Assembly: GCF_028765165.1 (NCBI RefSeq)
Contig: NZ_JARADB010000010.1
Span: 1-64,000, forward strand
Direction: 5' to 3'
DNA length: 64,000 bases
Source: Paenibacillus sp. MAHUQ-63
GTDB lineage: Bacteria > Bacillota > Bacilli > Paenibacillales > NBRC-103111
How positions within the stretch are numbered: the first letter of the stretch is position 1; every line of letters begins with the position of its first letter. A program made the translations under genes and the position numbers. This document shows, in pieces, positions 7,807-16,650 of the stretch. The notes under the pieces are model-generated. The model was not told where the DNA came from, did not search any database, and was given only the letters and a program-made list of their open reading frames with translations.

Positions 7807-8475
7807 GTGCAACTAAAATTCAAAATCGCTATAGGCGTATCCATTGCCGGATATGTAGCTAGTCTCATAACAGGCCACTATGTGCCCGACGCACTGAATT
7901 TATTAGTCCCGACTATATTTGCCATAGGCAGTCTTTACGTTCTAAGCCTCCAGGCAGCCGCGCAGCAGAGGAAGAGCAGGCTGAATGCCGCAGGCGAATC
8001 CGCAACGGAGCTGCCGGCTGCTGCGCAAGGTTCCAAGCAAGAGCCCGTGGCGACGGTCGAACCGGTGCGCGAAAGCGATCCGTTCTGGGATCCGATCGCC
8101 GAGTATATTCATGTGCTCGAGGAAATGATTATTTCCGAAGGCCAGAAGCATGCGCTGGATAATGAGATCGTCGAGAAGGCGCTCAGCTTGCTCTCGCGAG
8201 TAGGCCGGCTCATTCCCCAACTGAAGGAATTGAATGACGCGAACATGAACTACAACATACAACGATTGATTTTCAAAGACCTGAATGGCGCCATCAACCC
8301 GTTTCTCAAGCTTGGCGGGGAAGCGAAGCGGTTAAATCGCCGGCTGCTGCTTACCGGAATTAAAGATATTGATTCCAAACTTTCTTCGTATGTAGAAACC
8401 ATCGAGCAGAAAGATTTAATTGAATTGCAGACGAGAATGGAGCTTATCCAGCAGCGCTATCGTTCAACAGACTAA
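7807..8475 (+). CDS. XpaC-like membrane protein
   Basis: The protein has 222 residues. Two hydrophobic segments at about residues 5-22 and 27-47 anchor it in the membrane. A polar linker and an acidic, helical cytosolic domain follow (PIAEYIHVLEEMI to the end). Size, topology and the directly following TelA gene match the xpaC-yaaN pair of Bacillus. XpaC was named for hydrolysis of a chromogenic phosphate, but its true role is unknown. The GTG start (7807) is preceded by GGGAGGGAGAG. It is 18 nt from telA and almost certainly co-transcribed. Assignment rests on context more than on sequence motifs. Confidence 0.55.
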   Translation: MQLKFKIAIGVSIAGYVASLITGHYVPDALNLLVPTIFAIGSLYVLSLQAAAQQRKSRLNAAGESATELPAAAQGSKQEPVATVEPVRESDPFWDPIAEYIHVLEEMIISEGQKHALDNEIVEKALSLLSRVGRLIPQLKELNDANMNYNIQRLIFKDLNGAINPFLKLGGEAKRLNRRLLLTGIKDIDSKLSSYVETIEQKDLIELQTRMELIQQRYRSTD

Positions 8476-8493
8476 AGGAGGAACGTACGAACC

Positions 8494-9582
8494 ATGTCAA
8501 CCCAATTAGTGCAACTGAAGTCGACGGACTTGCAAAAAGTAGAGCAGGAAGCGCAACAACTGCTTCAGAAGGTTTCGACCACCGATACGATGGAGCTGGA
8601 GACCCTGATGGATTCCATCGGACGGATGGGGTCCAAAACGATGGAGCAGGCCGGGCAGAACCTGGCGATGCTGGAGCGCCCGGTCAACGAATTGATGTCG
8701 GGCAAGCGCTCGGAGGTTCAGAACAATATCGTGAAGCTTCGCACCGAGATCGATGCGCTGAGTAAGAGCAAACAGCTTGGCTTTTTCGATAAAATGCTGA
8801 AGAAAACGCCTCTCAAGAACTACATCTACAAGTATCAGTCCGTGAAAACGAACGTCAACGCCATCGTGCAATCTCTGCGCAACGGCAAAGAAACGCTCGA
8901 AGAAAATATGGCTTATATGAAGACCTTGAAGAAAAACTCACTGGAATCCGTCTATAACCTGCAAATGCGGATCGCCATGGGCGAGAACTTGAAGCAGCTC
9001 TTCGAACAGGAGATTGCCAAGCCGGAGAACGAACACCGCAGAACGCACCTTGAGAGAGGGCTTCGCAAGGTCGTGACGCGTATACAATCGTTCCAAGAGA
9101 TGGTCATTCTGTACCAGCAGGCCATTGCCGGCACGGACATTATTAACGACAATAACGATAAACTGATTGATGCCGTCGATGCGACCATCGACAAAACGCA
9201 AAATCTGCTTACCGTATCCGCGATGATCTCTATGGCCATCGATGATCAAGTGCAGACGATCGATGCCGTCAACTCGGCGAACGCTACCTTGAACAAGATG
9301 TTTGAGGACAACTCGCGCTTGCTCAAAGAAACGACGCAGAGAACGAACGAGCTCCTCGGGAAGCCTGGGCTGCAAATGGACTCCATCGAGCGGGGGATGA
9401 ACGACCTATTTACGGCATTGGATATGTTCGAGCAGTCCAACCGGACGATCATCCAGTCGGCGACGGAGCATACCAAACGCCTCGGGGATATCAGCTCCCA
9501 GATGACGCAGCGGCTTGGCTTACTTCCCGGGAACAAACCGGAGGCGGTCAAATCGCCGGAGCTGAGCGGACTTTTAGATTAA
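8494..9582 (+). CDS. TelA family toxic anion resistance protein
   Basis: The protein has 362 residues, fully helical and highly charged, with no membrane segment. The TelA/KlaA signature is seen in the block GFFDKMLKKTPLKNYIYKYQ, in SLESVYNLQMRIAMGENLKQ, and in VTRIQSFQEMVILYQQAIAGTDIINDN split over the middle. Relatives include B. subtilis YaaN and plasmid TelA (tellurite resistance). In Firmicutes the family is tied to envelope stress rather than tellurite alone. AAAGGAGG is 12 nt upstream of the ATG. A terminator follows at 9591. Confidence 0.9.
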   Translation: MSTQLVQLKSTDLQKVEQEAQQLLQKVSTTDTMELETLMDSIGRMGSKTMEQAGQNLAMLERPVNELMSGKRSEVQNNIVKLRTEIDALSKSKQLGFFDKMLKKTPLKNYIYKYQSVKTNVNAIVQSLRNGKETLEENMAYMKTLKKNSLESVYNLQMRIAMGENLKQLFEQEIAKPENEHRRTHLERGLRKVVTRIQSFQEMVILYQQAIAGTDIINDNNDKLIDAVDATIDKTQNLLTVSAMISMAIDDQVQTIDAVNSANATLNKMFEDNSRLLKETTQRTNELLGKPGLQMDSIERGMNDLFTALDMFEQSNRTIIQSATEHTKRLGDISSQMTQRLGLLPGNKPEAVKSPELSGLLD

Positions 9583-9590
9583 ATCATGAG

Positions 9591-9616
9591 AAAAGAGCCT
9601 GCGAAGGCTCTTTTTT
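9591..9616 (+). terminator. Terminator after telA
   Basis: AAAAGAGCCT, GCGA loop, AGGCTCTTTT and further T form a perfect 10-bp stem. It may also serve the converging gbsR-like gene. Confidence 0.9.
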
Positions 9617-9639
9617 CTGTGAGCGGTATTTTTTAGAAT

Positions 9640-10209
9640 TTATTTCTCATCTGGCAGCTCTTTCGGCACCAAGTTGTAAATATCCCCGTTTTCAAAAGAG
9701 TCGATAAGCCGGTCAAGCCACCGGTAATATCGAATCGCCTCATCGATTTTGGCTATATCCGTTTGCAAGACGGCATGCAGCTCTGTATCGTCCGGGAACT
9801 GCTGACCAAGCTGGCTAAGTTCAAGCCTGGATTTGCGGAGAGAGCTAAGATTGATTTCCAACGCTTTGCGCCACTTCAATGAGAAATAATCGGCAAACGT
9901 TTGGAACCAGTCCAACTCCACCTCATAAAGATCTTTGCGAGATCCTTTCTCCCAAACTTTATTTACCATTTTCAAATCAACCAGCGTACGCACGCCTGTG
10001 CTCATGCTGGTTTTACTCATTTCCATCGCTTCTCCCATGGCGTCCAGGGTCATCGGTTTGTTTTGAAAGAAGAGCAGTCCGTATAAATGTCCGATTGATT
10101 GGGAGATGCCATAGAGATCCATATTCTTGCCAATAGATTCAATGACGCGTTTGCGAGCTTTGTGAATAACCAGTTCCTGTTCGGAGCTGATGTTGTGTAG
10201 TTGTTCCAT
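9640..10209 (-). CDS. GbsR/OpcR-type (MarR-like) transcriptional regulator
   Basis: The product has about 189 residues. The winged helix-turn-helix (roughly residues 30-100: GISQSIGHLYGLLFFQNKPM, LDAMGEAMEMSKTSMSTGVR) and the conserved GSRKDLYEVE wing are typical of GbsR-family repressors of betaine synthesis and uptake. A helical C-terminal half follows. The ATG 10209-10207 with CAGGGTGA upstream is preferred over a GTG four codons earlier. It is divergent from the OpuA-type importer, and the intergenic region carries palindromes. It is therefore the likely choline- or betaine-responsive controller of that operon. Confidence 0.88.
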   Translation of the reverse strand: MEQLHNISSEQELVIHKARKRVIESIGKNMDLYGISQSIGHLYGLLFFQNKPMTLDAMGEAMEMSKTSMSTGVRTLVDLKMVNKVWEKGSRKDLYEVELDWFQTFADYFSLKWRKALEINLSSLRKSRLELSQLGQQFPDDTELHAVLQTDIAKIDEAIRYYRWLDRLIDSFENGDIYNLVPKELPDEK

Positions 10210-10313
10210 GCCATCATTCACCCTGCCTTCATGTGTACAACGTTATTGTAAAAAACAAATTTAATAAAGTAAAGAATGTCATCGAATAGCATACTGGAGC
10301 TTGATGGAGAATA

Positions 10314-10357
10314 CAGTTTATAACGTACAGTTTTTTCTGTACAAACGGATTAAACTG
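10314..10357. promoter_or_regulatory. Nested palindromes, likely GbsR-type operator
   Basis: A perfect palindrome GTACAG-TTTTTT-CTGTAC (10325-10342) sits inside an outer repeat CAGTTTA (10314-10320) / TAAACTG (10351-10357). The site lies just upstream of the -35 element of the importer promoter, between the divergent genes. Confidence 0.65.
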
Positions 10358-10366
10358 AATTTACGG

Positions 10367-10394
10367 TTGACATAACGTAATTTAGTTCTATACA
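10367..10394 (+). promoter_or_regulatory. Promoter of the betaine importer operon
   Basis: A consensus -35 TTGACA (10367-10372) is followed after 16 bp by TATACA (10389-10394). The ATP-binding gene starts at 10442. Confidence 0.6.
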
Positions 10395-10441
10395 CTTAAG
10401 AAGGATGCAGGGCATTAACGCATACAGAAAGGAGTGAGCGT

Positions 10442-11665
10442 GTGGCAATTATTGATGTGCATCAGGTAACCAAAGTATTTGGGCCAGATCCCAAGTCTGT
10501 TCTTCCGCTAATGACCAAGGCGTATTCCAAAGAGCAGATTTACAGGGAAACGAAGCATACAGTGGGGGTCAACGAAGTCAGCTTTTCCGTACAACCTGGT
10601 GAAATCTTTGTCATCATGGGGCTGTCAGGCAGCGGCAAATCAACACTTGTCCGGCTGTTAAACAGGTTAATTGAACCTACCAAAGGGATCATCAACATTC
10701 TCGGCAAAAATATTGTCGAAATGAACGATGAGGAGCTTCGCCGTGTTCGTAGAGAGACGATTAGCATGGTATTTCAGAAATTCGCCTTATTTCCTCACAG
10801 AACCGTTGTGCAGAATGTGGAGTACGGACTCGAAGTTCAAGGGAAGAGCAAGAAGGAGAGGCGCTCGAAAGCGATGGAAGCGCTGAGTCTTGTCGGATTG
10901 CAAGAATGGGCGGACAGTATGCCGTCCCAGTTAAGCGGCGGCATGCAGCAAAGGGTAGGACTGGCCAGAGCGCTGGCGAATGATCCCGATATTCTTTTGA
11001 TGGATGAGGCCTTCAGCGCCTTGGATCCTCTGATCCGCAAAGACATGCAGGACGAACTGCTGGAGCTGCAGGATAAAATGAAGAAAACGATCATTTTCAT
11101 CACGCACGATCTGGATGAAGCCCTTCGGATCGGAGATCGAATCGCGCTCATGAAGGATGGGAGCGTCGTTCAGATCGGGACACCGGAAGAAATTATGATG
11201 AACCCTGCGAATGAATACGTAGAGCGATTCGTTGAAGACGTGGACCTGTCCAAAGTCTTGACGGCCTCGTCCGTCATGCGCAGACCGGAAACGGTTGGTT
11301 TGGACAGAGGCCCTAGGGTAGCACTTCAACTGATGCGTGAGAGCGGCATTTCCAACTTGTTTGTCGTTGACCGCGGTAAAAAACTGCTAGGTGTCATCAC
11401 GGCCGAGGACGCCTCCGAAGCTGTGCGGCTCGGGAAAACGCTCGAGGACATCGTAATCCGGGAAGTTCCCACCGTTTCGCCTGAGCAAATGTTATATGAA
11501 CTATTTGAAATATGCGGCACTTCGAAATATCCCGTAGCTGTCGTTGATAGAACGAATCGAATTATTGGCGTAATCGTTCGGGGCGCCGTTCTTGGTGCAT
11601 TAGCCGGACAGCCTGTCATGAAAGAGGAGGGAAACAGGGATGATCAACAAGATACCGCTCGATGA
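10442..11665 (+). CDS. opuAA: Glycine betaine/proline ABC importer, ATP-binding subunit (OpuAA-like)
   Basis: The protein has 407 residues. It carries Walker A GLSGSGKST (residues 60-68), signature LSGGMQQR, Walker B ILLMDEAFSALD and the H-loop ITHD. Two CBS domains fill the C-terminal 130 residues (SGISNLFVVDRGKKLLGVI and KYPVAVVDRTNRIIGVI). CBS domains in OpuA sense ionic strength, so the importer is probably osmotically gated. The GTG start lies 7 nt after AAAGGAG. It overlaps the permease gene by 26 nt. It is cytosolic and attached to the permease. Confidence 0.93.
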   Translation: MAIIDVHQVTKVFGPDPKSVLPLMTKAYSKEQIYRETKHTVGVNEVSFSVQPGEIFVIMGLSGSGKSTLVRLLNRLIEPTKGIINILGKNIVEMNDEELRRVRRETISMVFQKFALFPHRTVVQNVEYGLEVQGKSKKERRSKAMEALSLVGLQEWADSMPSQLSGGMQQRVGLARALANDPDILLMDEAFSALDPLIRKDMQDELLELQDKMKKTIIFITHDLDEALRIGDRIALMKDGSVVQIGTPEEIMMNPANEYVERFVEDVDLSKVLTASSVMRRPETVGLDRGPRVALQLMRESGISNLFVVDRGKKLLGVITAEDASEAVRLGKTLEDIVIREVPTVSPEQMLYELFEICGTSKYPVAVVDRTNRIIGVIVRGAVLGALAGQPVMKEEGNRDDQQDTAR

Positions 11666-12473
11666 ATGGGTGGAGTTCGGCGTAGATCAACTGGAAGCGC
11701 ATCTGGCTGGCCTCTTTCAATTCATCTCCACTTGCATTGAAGGCTGCGTGAACGCCTTATCGTTAGTCTTTCAGGGCATACCGGTTTTCATACTCATCGG
11801 ATTCGTAACCATATTGGCTTTTTATTTGGGGCGGTGGACATTCGCCATTTTCGCGGCGCTAGGTCTATGGCTGATTTATAATTTAGGCTTCTGGAGCCAT
11901 ACGATGGATACGTTGGCACTCGTGCTCACTTCCGCACTGATTTCCATCATCATCGGCATTCCCTTTGGCGTCTGGTGTGCACAAAGCGATAAGGTTCGCA
12001 GTATCGTCACACCGCTCTTGGATTTCATGCAGACGATGCCGGCCTTCGTCTATCTGATTCCAGCCGTTACCTTCTTTGGGCTTGGAGTCGTTCCCGGCGT
12101 CATTGCTTCCGTTATTTTCGCAGTGCCGCCAACGATCAGACTGACCAATCTGGGGATTCGTCAAGTAGCGGAGGACTTAGTGGAAGCCGCGGATGCTTAT
12201 GGCTCCACACCTGCGCAGAAGTTGTTCAAACTTCAATTCCCGCTAGCGATGCCGTCGATTCTGGCTGGCATCAACCAAACCATCATGCTGTCCTTATCGA
12301 TGGTCGTTATCGCCTCCATGATTGGAGCTCAAGGCATCGGAGCCGATGTGTATCGCGCTGTCACGCAAATTCGGACAGGCCAGGGGTTCGAAGCAGGCTT
12401 AGCCATTGTCGTATTAGCCATACTTCTCGATCGTATGACCCAGTATATGTTGAAAAGAAAAAGGAGCGTGTAA
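11640..12473 (+). CDS. opuAB: Glycine betaine/proline ABC importer, permease (OpuAB-like)
   Basis: The protein has 277 residues and about six membrane segments. The binding-protein-dependent permease EAA-like loop is VEAADAYGSTPAQKLFKLQF. The start is in the 3' end of the ATP-binding gene behind GAGGAGGGA. Family members of this length are typical of OpuAB and ProW. The following binding-protein gene starts 2 nt after its stop, so the three proteins are translated together. Confidence 0.92.
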   Translation: MINKIPLDEWVEFGVDQLEAHLAGLFQFISTCIEGCVNALSLVFQGIPVFILIGFVTILAFYLGRWTFAIFAALGLWLIYNLGFWSHTMDTLALVLTSALISIIIGIPFGVWCAQSDKVRSIVTPLLDFMQTMPAFVYLIPAVTFFGLGVVPGVIASVIFAVPPTIRLTNLGIRQVAEDLVEAADAYGSTPAQKLFKLQFPLAMPSILAGINQTIMLSLSMVVIASMIGAQGIGADVYRAVTQIRTGQGFEAGLAIVVLAILLDRMTQYMLKRKRSV

Positions 12474-12475
12474 GA

Positions 12476-13372
12476 ATGCTGGAAAATAAAATCAAAGCTA
12501 TGGCATGTTTAAGTATATTAGCCGTCGTTGTGATGACAGGGTGCGCCAAGGAAGCATCGACATCGTCCGAGGCGAGCATCGGCAGCCAGGTTGACCATGA
12601 AATTATCGGAATCGATCCCGGAGCAGGCTTGATGAAGCAAACCGCTCAGGCGATCAAGGATTACGATCTGAAGGAGTGGAAGCTGGTTGAGGGATCAAGT
12701 GCGGCCATGACCGCGGCTCTTGATAAGGCTTATAAAGCGAAGAAGCCCATTATCGTGACAGGCTGGACACCTCATTGGATGTTCGCCAAATACGAGCTCA
12801 AATACTTGAGCGACCCTAAAGGGGTCTATGGCAAAGATGAAGAAATTCACACCATCGTACGCAGCAATTTGAAAAAGGATGCCCCATCGGCCTATACCAT
12901 GCTGGATCGATTCGAATGGACGCCGGAGGAAATGGCCGTCGTCATGTCCGCGATCACCGATGGCAAGAAGCCGGAAGAAGCTGCGTCCGCATGGGTGAAA
13001 GACAATGCCGCCAAAGTGGATGGCTGGGTGAAAGATCTCGCCCAAGAGAAGGGCAAAAAGCTGAAATTGGCCTATGTGGCATGGGATTCCGAGATTGCTA
13101 GCACAAATGTCGTGAAAACGGTGCTGGAAGAGAAGCTGGGCTACAAAGTGGATATGCTTCAAGTAGAAGCGGGTCCAATGTGGGCAGGCATCTCGGACGG
13201 AAGCGCCGACGCTTTGGTAGCGGCTTGGCTGCCGACGACGCATAAGGATTATTTCGATAAGTTCTCAGGGAAATTTGAGGATTTGGGGGCTAATCTCAAA
13301 GGCACTAAATTAGGATTAGTTGTTCCGTCCTATATGAATATTGAATCGATTGAGGATTTGAAATCGAAATAA
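12476..13372 (+). CDS. opuAC: Glycine betaine-binding lipoprotein (OpuAC-like)
   Basis: The protein has 298 residues. The lipoprotein signal ends in the lipobox MTGC (Cys near residue 23). The mature domain is OpuAC-type, with Trp residues suited to caging a quaternary ammonium (GWTPHWMF, VAWDSE, GPMWAGISDGSADALVAAWL). It would deliver betaine or proline betaine to the permease outside the membrane. AAGGAGCGTG precedes the ATG. A strong terminator follows. Confidence 0.92.
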   Translation: MLENKIKAMACLSILAVVVMTGCAKEASTSSEASIGSQVDHEIIGIDPGAGLMKQTAQAIKDYDLKEWKLVEGSSAAMTAALDKAYKAKKPIIVTGWTPHWMFAKYELKYLSDPKGVYGKDEEIHTIVRSNLKKDAPSAYTMLDRFEWTPEEMAVVMSAITDGKKPEEAASAWVKDNAAKVDGWVKDLAQEKGKKLKLAYVAWDSEIASTNVVKTVLEEKLGYKVDMLQVEAGPMWAGISDGSADALVAAWLPTTHKDYFDKFSGKFEDLGANLKGTKLGLVVPSYMNIESIEDLKSK

Positions 13373-13383
13373 GGGAGAAAGAT

Positions 13384-13410
13384 GAGCCAGTATGCAGCTG
13401 GCTCTTTTTT
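13384..13410 (+). terminator. Terminator of the betaine importer operon
   Basis: GAGCCAG (13384-13390) pairs with CTGGCTC (13398-13404) and is followed by six T. Confidence 0.88.
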
Positions 13411-13465
13411 GTTTGTGATTGTATTGATAAGTCTTCATTAATATGGATGTTATTGTAAGGGGGAG

Positions 13466-13510
13466 TTGACAGCGATTCAACGAGGAATTATACTTTAAAC
13501 AAACGTTTAA
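13466..13510 (+). promoter_or_regulatory. Strong promoter with palindromic TetR-type operator
   Basis: TTGACA (13466-13471), 17 bp, TATACT (13489-13494). The palindrome TTAAAC-AAAC-GTTTAA (13495-13510) starts directly after the -10 and covers the transcription start. It is well placed for repression by the TetR protein encoded two genes down. Confidence 0.75.
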
Positions 13511-13549
13511 TTAAAACGGTCATTTAATTTTTAGGGAGTGGTATATCAT

Positions 13550-14713
13550 ATGAAGCATGCAGTGGGAGCATTCCTGAAGCAGGCCACGACGAAGGTCGGA
13601 ATTATTACGGCAATTACGTTTCAATTGCTGTTCAGCTTGATTTGGATGACGGGATACGACGGTGTCACGGACAACACGAAAAATTTGAAGATTGCCATTG
13701 TGAACGAGGATCAGGGGTTGGGCAGCAAAGTGGTAAGCAACTTGCAAGGGAACCTGCCGTTCCAGACGGAGCTGATAGCTTCGAACGACCAGGCGCAAGA
13801 GATGCTGAATAACCGCGACGTTCAGATGGTCATGCACATCGCAGCGGACTTCTCCAAAAAGCTGCAAACACCGGGGCAAACGGCTCCGATCTCTTATACA
13901 ATCAATGAGTCGAACCCTTCAATGACGAAGTCCGTCATGCAGGCAGTAGCCGCCAATATTACGGCAACCGTGAATAAAGAAGCTGTAGCGGCAGGAGCTA
14001 CCGCAGTGCTTACTCAGATGAACCCGAATCTTCCTGCCGATCAAGCGGGGACCATTGCGCAGGGCTTGGCTGCGAAAGTAACCTCCGATATTCAAAGCAC
14101 GAATAAGGTAAAAGATATGCCTAATCAGATGCTTCCTATGATGCTTGTGCTGGCATCGATCGTAGGTACTATGATTATGGGAATGAATTTCAGCGTTTCT
14201 ACGAATATACTTGGGGCTTCCGTAAGCAAACGGGGTAAACTGGGAGCACGTTTGGCTTTGACCGTTGTCGCCGCGGTGGTGGTAGGCCTGATCAGCGCCT
14301 CGATGGTCGTTGCTTTGGGCGGACATGTGGAGAAGGGGTTCTTGGCGCTTTGGGGATTCGAATCCTTGTTCCTGCTGACCTTCGCTTTTGTTGCTCAGAT
14401 GTTTTTGACTTTGTTTGGGAACGCAGGTATGCTATTTAACATCGCGATGTTGTCTCTGCAGCTCGTATCGTCCGGAGCCATCGTACCGAGAGAGCTATTG
14501 TCGAGCTTCTATCATTCTTTAAGCAATGCTTTTCCCGCAACGTATGCGGTCAACGGATTAATGAACATTTTGTTCGGCGGACCCGGCGTAGGGACAGAGG
14601 TTGGGTTCCTGCTTATGATCGCGGCTATTGCACTCGTAGTTGATATTATCGTTGTATTTGCGAAAAAAGCAAAGGCAGCGCCTGCGATGGCCCATCGTTC
14701 ACAAACTGCATAA
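13550..14713 (+). CDS. YhgE/Pip-type ABC-2-like membrane protein
   Basis: The protein has about 387 residues. One N-terminal membrane helix (residues 10-35) is followed by an extracellular domain of about 170 residues starting LKIAIVNEDQGLGSKV, the hallmark of YhgE/Pip and DUF3533 proteins. Five or six C-terminal helices follow. Relatives include phage-infection protein Pip and ESX-type YueB. The ATG at 13550 with AGGGAGTGG upstream is preferred to the GTG at 13538. A TetR gene follows 29 nt later, matching the yhgD-yhgE pairing of Bacillus in reversed order. Likely an exporter or envelope protein; substrate unknown. Confidence 0.8.
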   Translation: MKHAVGAFLKQATTKVGIITAITFQLLFSLIWMTGYDGVTDNTKNLKIAIVNEDQGLGSKVVSNLQGNLPFQTELIASNDQAQEMLNNRDVQMVMHIAADFSKKLQTPGQTAPISYTINESNPSMTKSVMQAVAANITATVNKEAVAAGATAVLTQMNPNLPADQAGTIAQGLAAKVTSDIQSTNKVKDMPNQMLPMMLVLASIVGTMIMGMNFSVSTNILGASVSKRGKLGARLALTVVAAVVVGLISASMVVALGGHVEKGFLALWGFESLFLLTFAFVAQMFLTLFGNAGMLFNIAMLSLQLVSSGAIVPRELLSSFYHSLSNAFPATYAVNGLMNILFGGPGVGTEVGFLLMIAAIALVVDIIVVFAKKAKAAPAMAHRSQTA

Positions 14714-14742
14714 CATTATTCAGTAGGAAGGGGCGCTATCGT

Positions 14743-15339
14743 ATGGCACAACAAGTAACGGACATGAAGGTGAAGATTGTACTGGCTGCAAAAAAGCTGT
14801 TCGCCCAACACGGTTACGATGCTACTAGCGTCCGTCAAATATGTGAGGAAGCCGGGGCCAATGTGGCTCTGGTTTCCTATTATTTTGGCGGAAAAGAGAG
14901 CGTTTTCTACGAGATTTTTCATCAGTATTTTCCGTCTCACAAGCTTGGGGACTTCCTGGACATTCAAGACCCTGTAGAAGGAATCAAAGCGATAATCAGA
15001 GAAGTTATTTTAATCCGGAATCAGGATCCGCAAATGATCAGCATTTTGCAGATGGAGATCATCACCTTAACCCCGCGGATGGAGAAAATGAGAGATCTGG
15101 TTTTCCCCGTCTGGTCCAAGGTGAGAGCACTACTGGAGAAAGGCCGGCAGGAGGGGCTATATCATTTTGAATCGCTGGATAGTACGCTCATGTTTGTATT
15201 GGGCTCGATCTTCTTCTATAAGCAAAGAGATTTCTTCGAGCCGTTATTTACGGACCCTCGCCCGGATATCGACATGCTTATTCGACAAACAACAACCTAT
15301 GTGATGAACGCATTGGGATACCACAGTAAAGGGGAATAA
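14743..15339 (+). CDS. TetR family transcriptional regulator (YhgD-like)
   Basis: The protein has 198 residues. The N-terminal helix-turn-helix contains LFAQHGYDATSVRQICEEAG and VALVSYYFGGKESVFYEIF, close to the AcrR/TetR consensus. The C-terminal ligand domain is helical. It follows the YhgE-like gene in the same transcript and most likely represses that transcript through the palindrome at 13495-13510. AGGAAGGGG lies upstream of the ATG. Confidence 0.9.
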   Translation: MAQQVTDMKVKIVLAAKKLFAQHGYDATSVRQICEEAGANVALVSYYFGGKESVFYEIFHQYFPSHKLGDFLDIQDPVEGIKAIIREVILIRNQDPQMISILQMEIITLTPRMEKMRDLVFPVWSKVRALLEKGRQEGLYHFESLDSTLMFVLGSIFFYKQRDFFEPLFTDPRPDIDMLIRQTTTYVMNALGYHSKGE

Positions 15340-15342
15340 TTA

Positions 15343-16302
15343 ATGGGAAAAACCTGTATCGTATGCTTGGGTGAGCTGCTTATTGATTTCGTGCCGGACG
15401 TCAACGGACAAGCCTTGGCCGACGTCGCGAGCTTCCAGCGGGCGGCCGGCGGAGCACCGGCCAATGTTGCTGCGGCGGTCGCCAAGCTGGGCGGCGACGC
15501 CAGGTTTATCGGCAAAATCGGCCGGGATCCTTTCGGCGATTTTCTTGTACGCACACTGGACGAAGTAGGTGTGCAAACGGCTGTGATCCAGACCGACGAG
15601 GCGAAGACCGGTCTGGCATTCGTATCGCTGCGCGCGGATGGTGAGCGCGATTTCTTGTTCTTCCGCGATCCGGCGGCGGACATGCTGCTGCGCGCTGACG
15701 AAGTGAAGGCGCAGTGGCTTGAGGACGCTGCGGTCTTTCACTTCGGCTCGGTGTCGCTGATCGCCGAGCCTTGCCGCACCGCGACGCTGGACGCCGCGCG
15801 CCGCGCCAAAGCTCTTGGCGCACTGGTGTCGTACGACCCCAATGTGCGCCTGGCGCTCTGGCCGAGCGCTGACGCGGCTCGGTCGGAAATCCTTGCGCAG
15901 CTGGAGCTTGCGGATGTGGTCAAGGTCAGCGAGGAGGAGATCGAATTCCTCCTCGGCGTGGACGCGACCACGGGGGCGCAGCAGCTGCTGCAGCGCGGAC
16001 CTAAAGTGATTATCATCACTTTAGGTCCTGACGGCTGCCGCGTGGTGAGCGCGCGGCAGGACGTCGTGATCCCCGGCACGCCTGTGGCTGCCGTGGACAC
16101 GACGGGCGCCGGCGACAGCTTCGTCGGCGGCATGCTTTACCAGCTGGCGTCGCTGGGCGTGACGCCAGCTGGTATCGTTGATGCGCTCGCTGAGGCGGGT
16201 GTCGCCGAGCACGTATTTGGCTTCGCCAATCGCGTTGGTGCTATCACTACAACGCGCCGCGGTGCTATACCTGCGCTGCCGACGCTTGCGGAAGTGCAAT
16301 AA
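15343..16302 (+). CDS. PfkB-family sugar kinase (fructokinase-like)
   Basis: The protein has 319 residues. Ribokinase-fold signatures are present: GELLIDFVPD, the glycine-rich RAAGGAPANVAAAVAKLGG, and the C-terminal DTTGAGDSFVGG with the catalytic Asp. Length and the GELLIDF start match bacterial fructokinases, which phosphorylate fructose at O6 with ATP. It is cytosolic. It begins 4 nt after the tetR stop, with AAAGGGGAATAA as its ribosome binding site inside the tetR end. It is noticeably more GC-rich than the two genes before it, and no sugar transporter is adjacent. Confidence 0.88.
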   Translation: MGKTCIVCLGELLIDFVPDVNGQALADVASFQRAAGGAPANVAAAVAKLGGDARFIGKIGRDPFGDFLVRTLDEVGVQTAVIQTDEAKTGLAFVSLRADGERDFLFFRDPAADMLLRADEVKAQWLEDAAVFHFGSVSLIAEPCRTATLDAARRAKALGALVSYDPNVRLALWPSADAARSEILAQLELADVVKVSEEEIEFLLGVDATTGAQQLLQRGPKVIIITLGPDGCRVVSARQDVVIPGTPVAAVDTTGAGDSFVGGMLYQLASLGVTPAGIVDALAEAGVAEHVFGFANRVGAITTTRRGAIPALPTLAEVQ

Positions 16303-16563
16303 AGCACAATAATTTTTGGCTCGAGTTGGGTAGGGGCTCCGTTTCTCCGCACTGCTCTTTCTGTTGTATCTGCAATGGAAGGGGAGTTGTGCTGTGAGGA
16401 ATGGGGCTTTTTGTGTTCGGGGCTTGAGGAAGAGCAGAGGCTTGGCTGCGTTGTAGTTGGCGTTTGTTTTTTTCTGTTGTATCTACAAAGTGATGAGGTT
16501 GAGGAAGGTGGTCACGAAAGTGAAGGGGGAAGTATTGAGGGGAGAGCCTTGTAACCAAAGGAT

Positions 16564-16577
16564 TGAAAGCGCTTTAA
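16564..16577. promoter_or_regulatory. cre-like palindrome
   Basis: TGAAAGCGCTTTAA agrees with the CcpA/LacI-type consensus TGNAANCGNTNNCA at all but one defined base. It is centred on the palindromic AAAGCGCTTT. No gene starts within 450 bp, so the target is unclear. Confidence 0.5.
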
Positions 16578-16650
16578 TAATTTGATGTGATAATGCTTTA
16601 GATGGCTAATTCTGTGATACATACAAAAGGGGATGAAGCAATAGACATGA

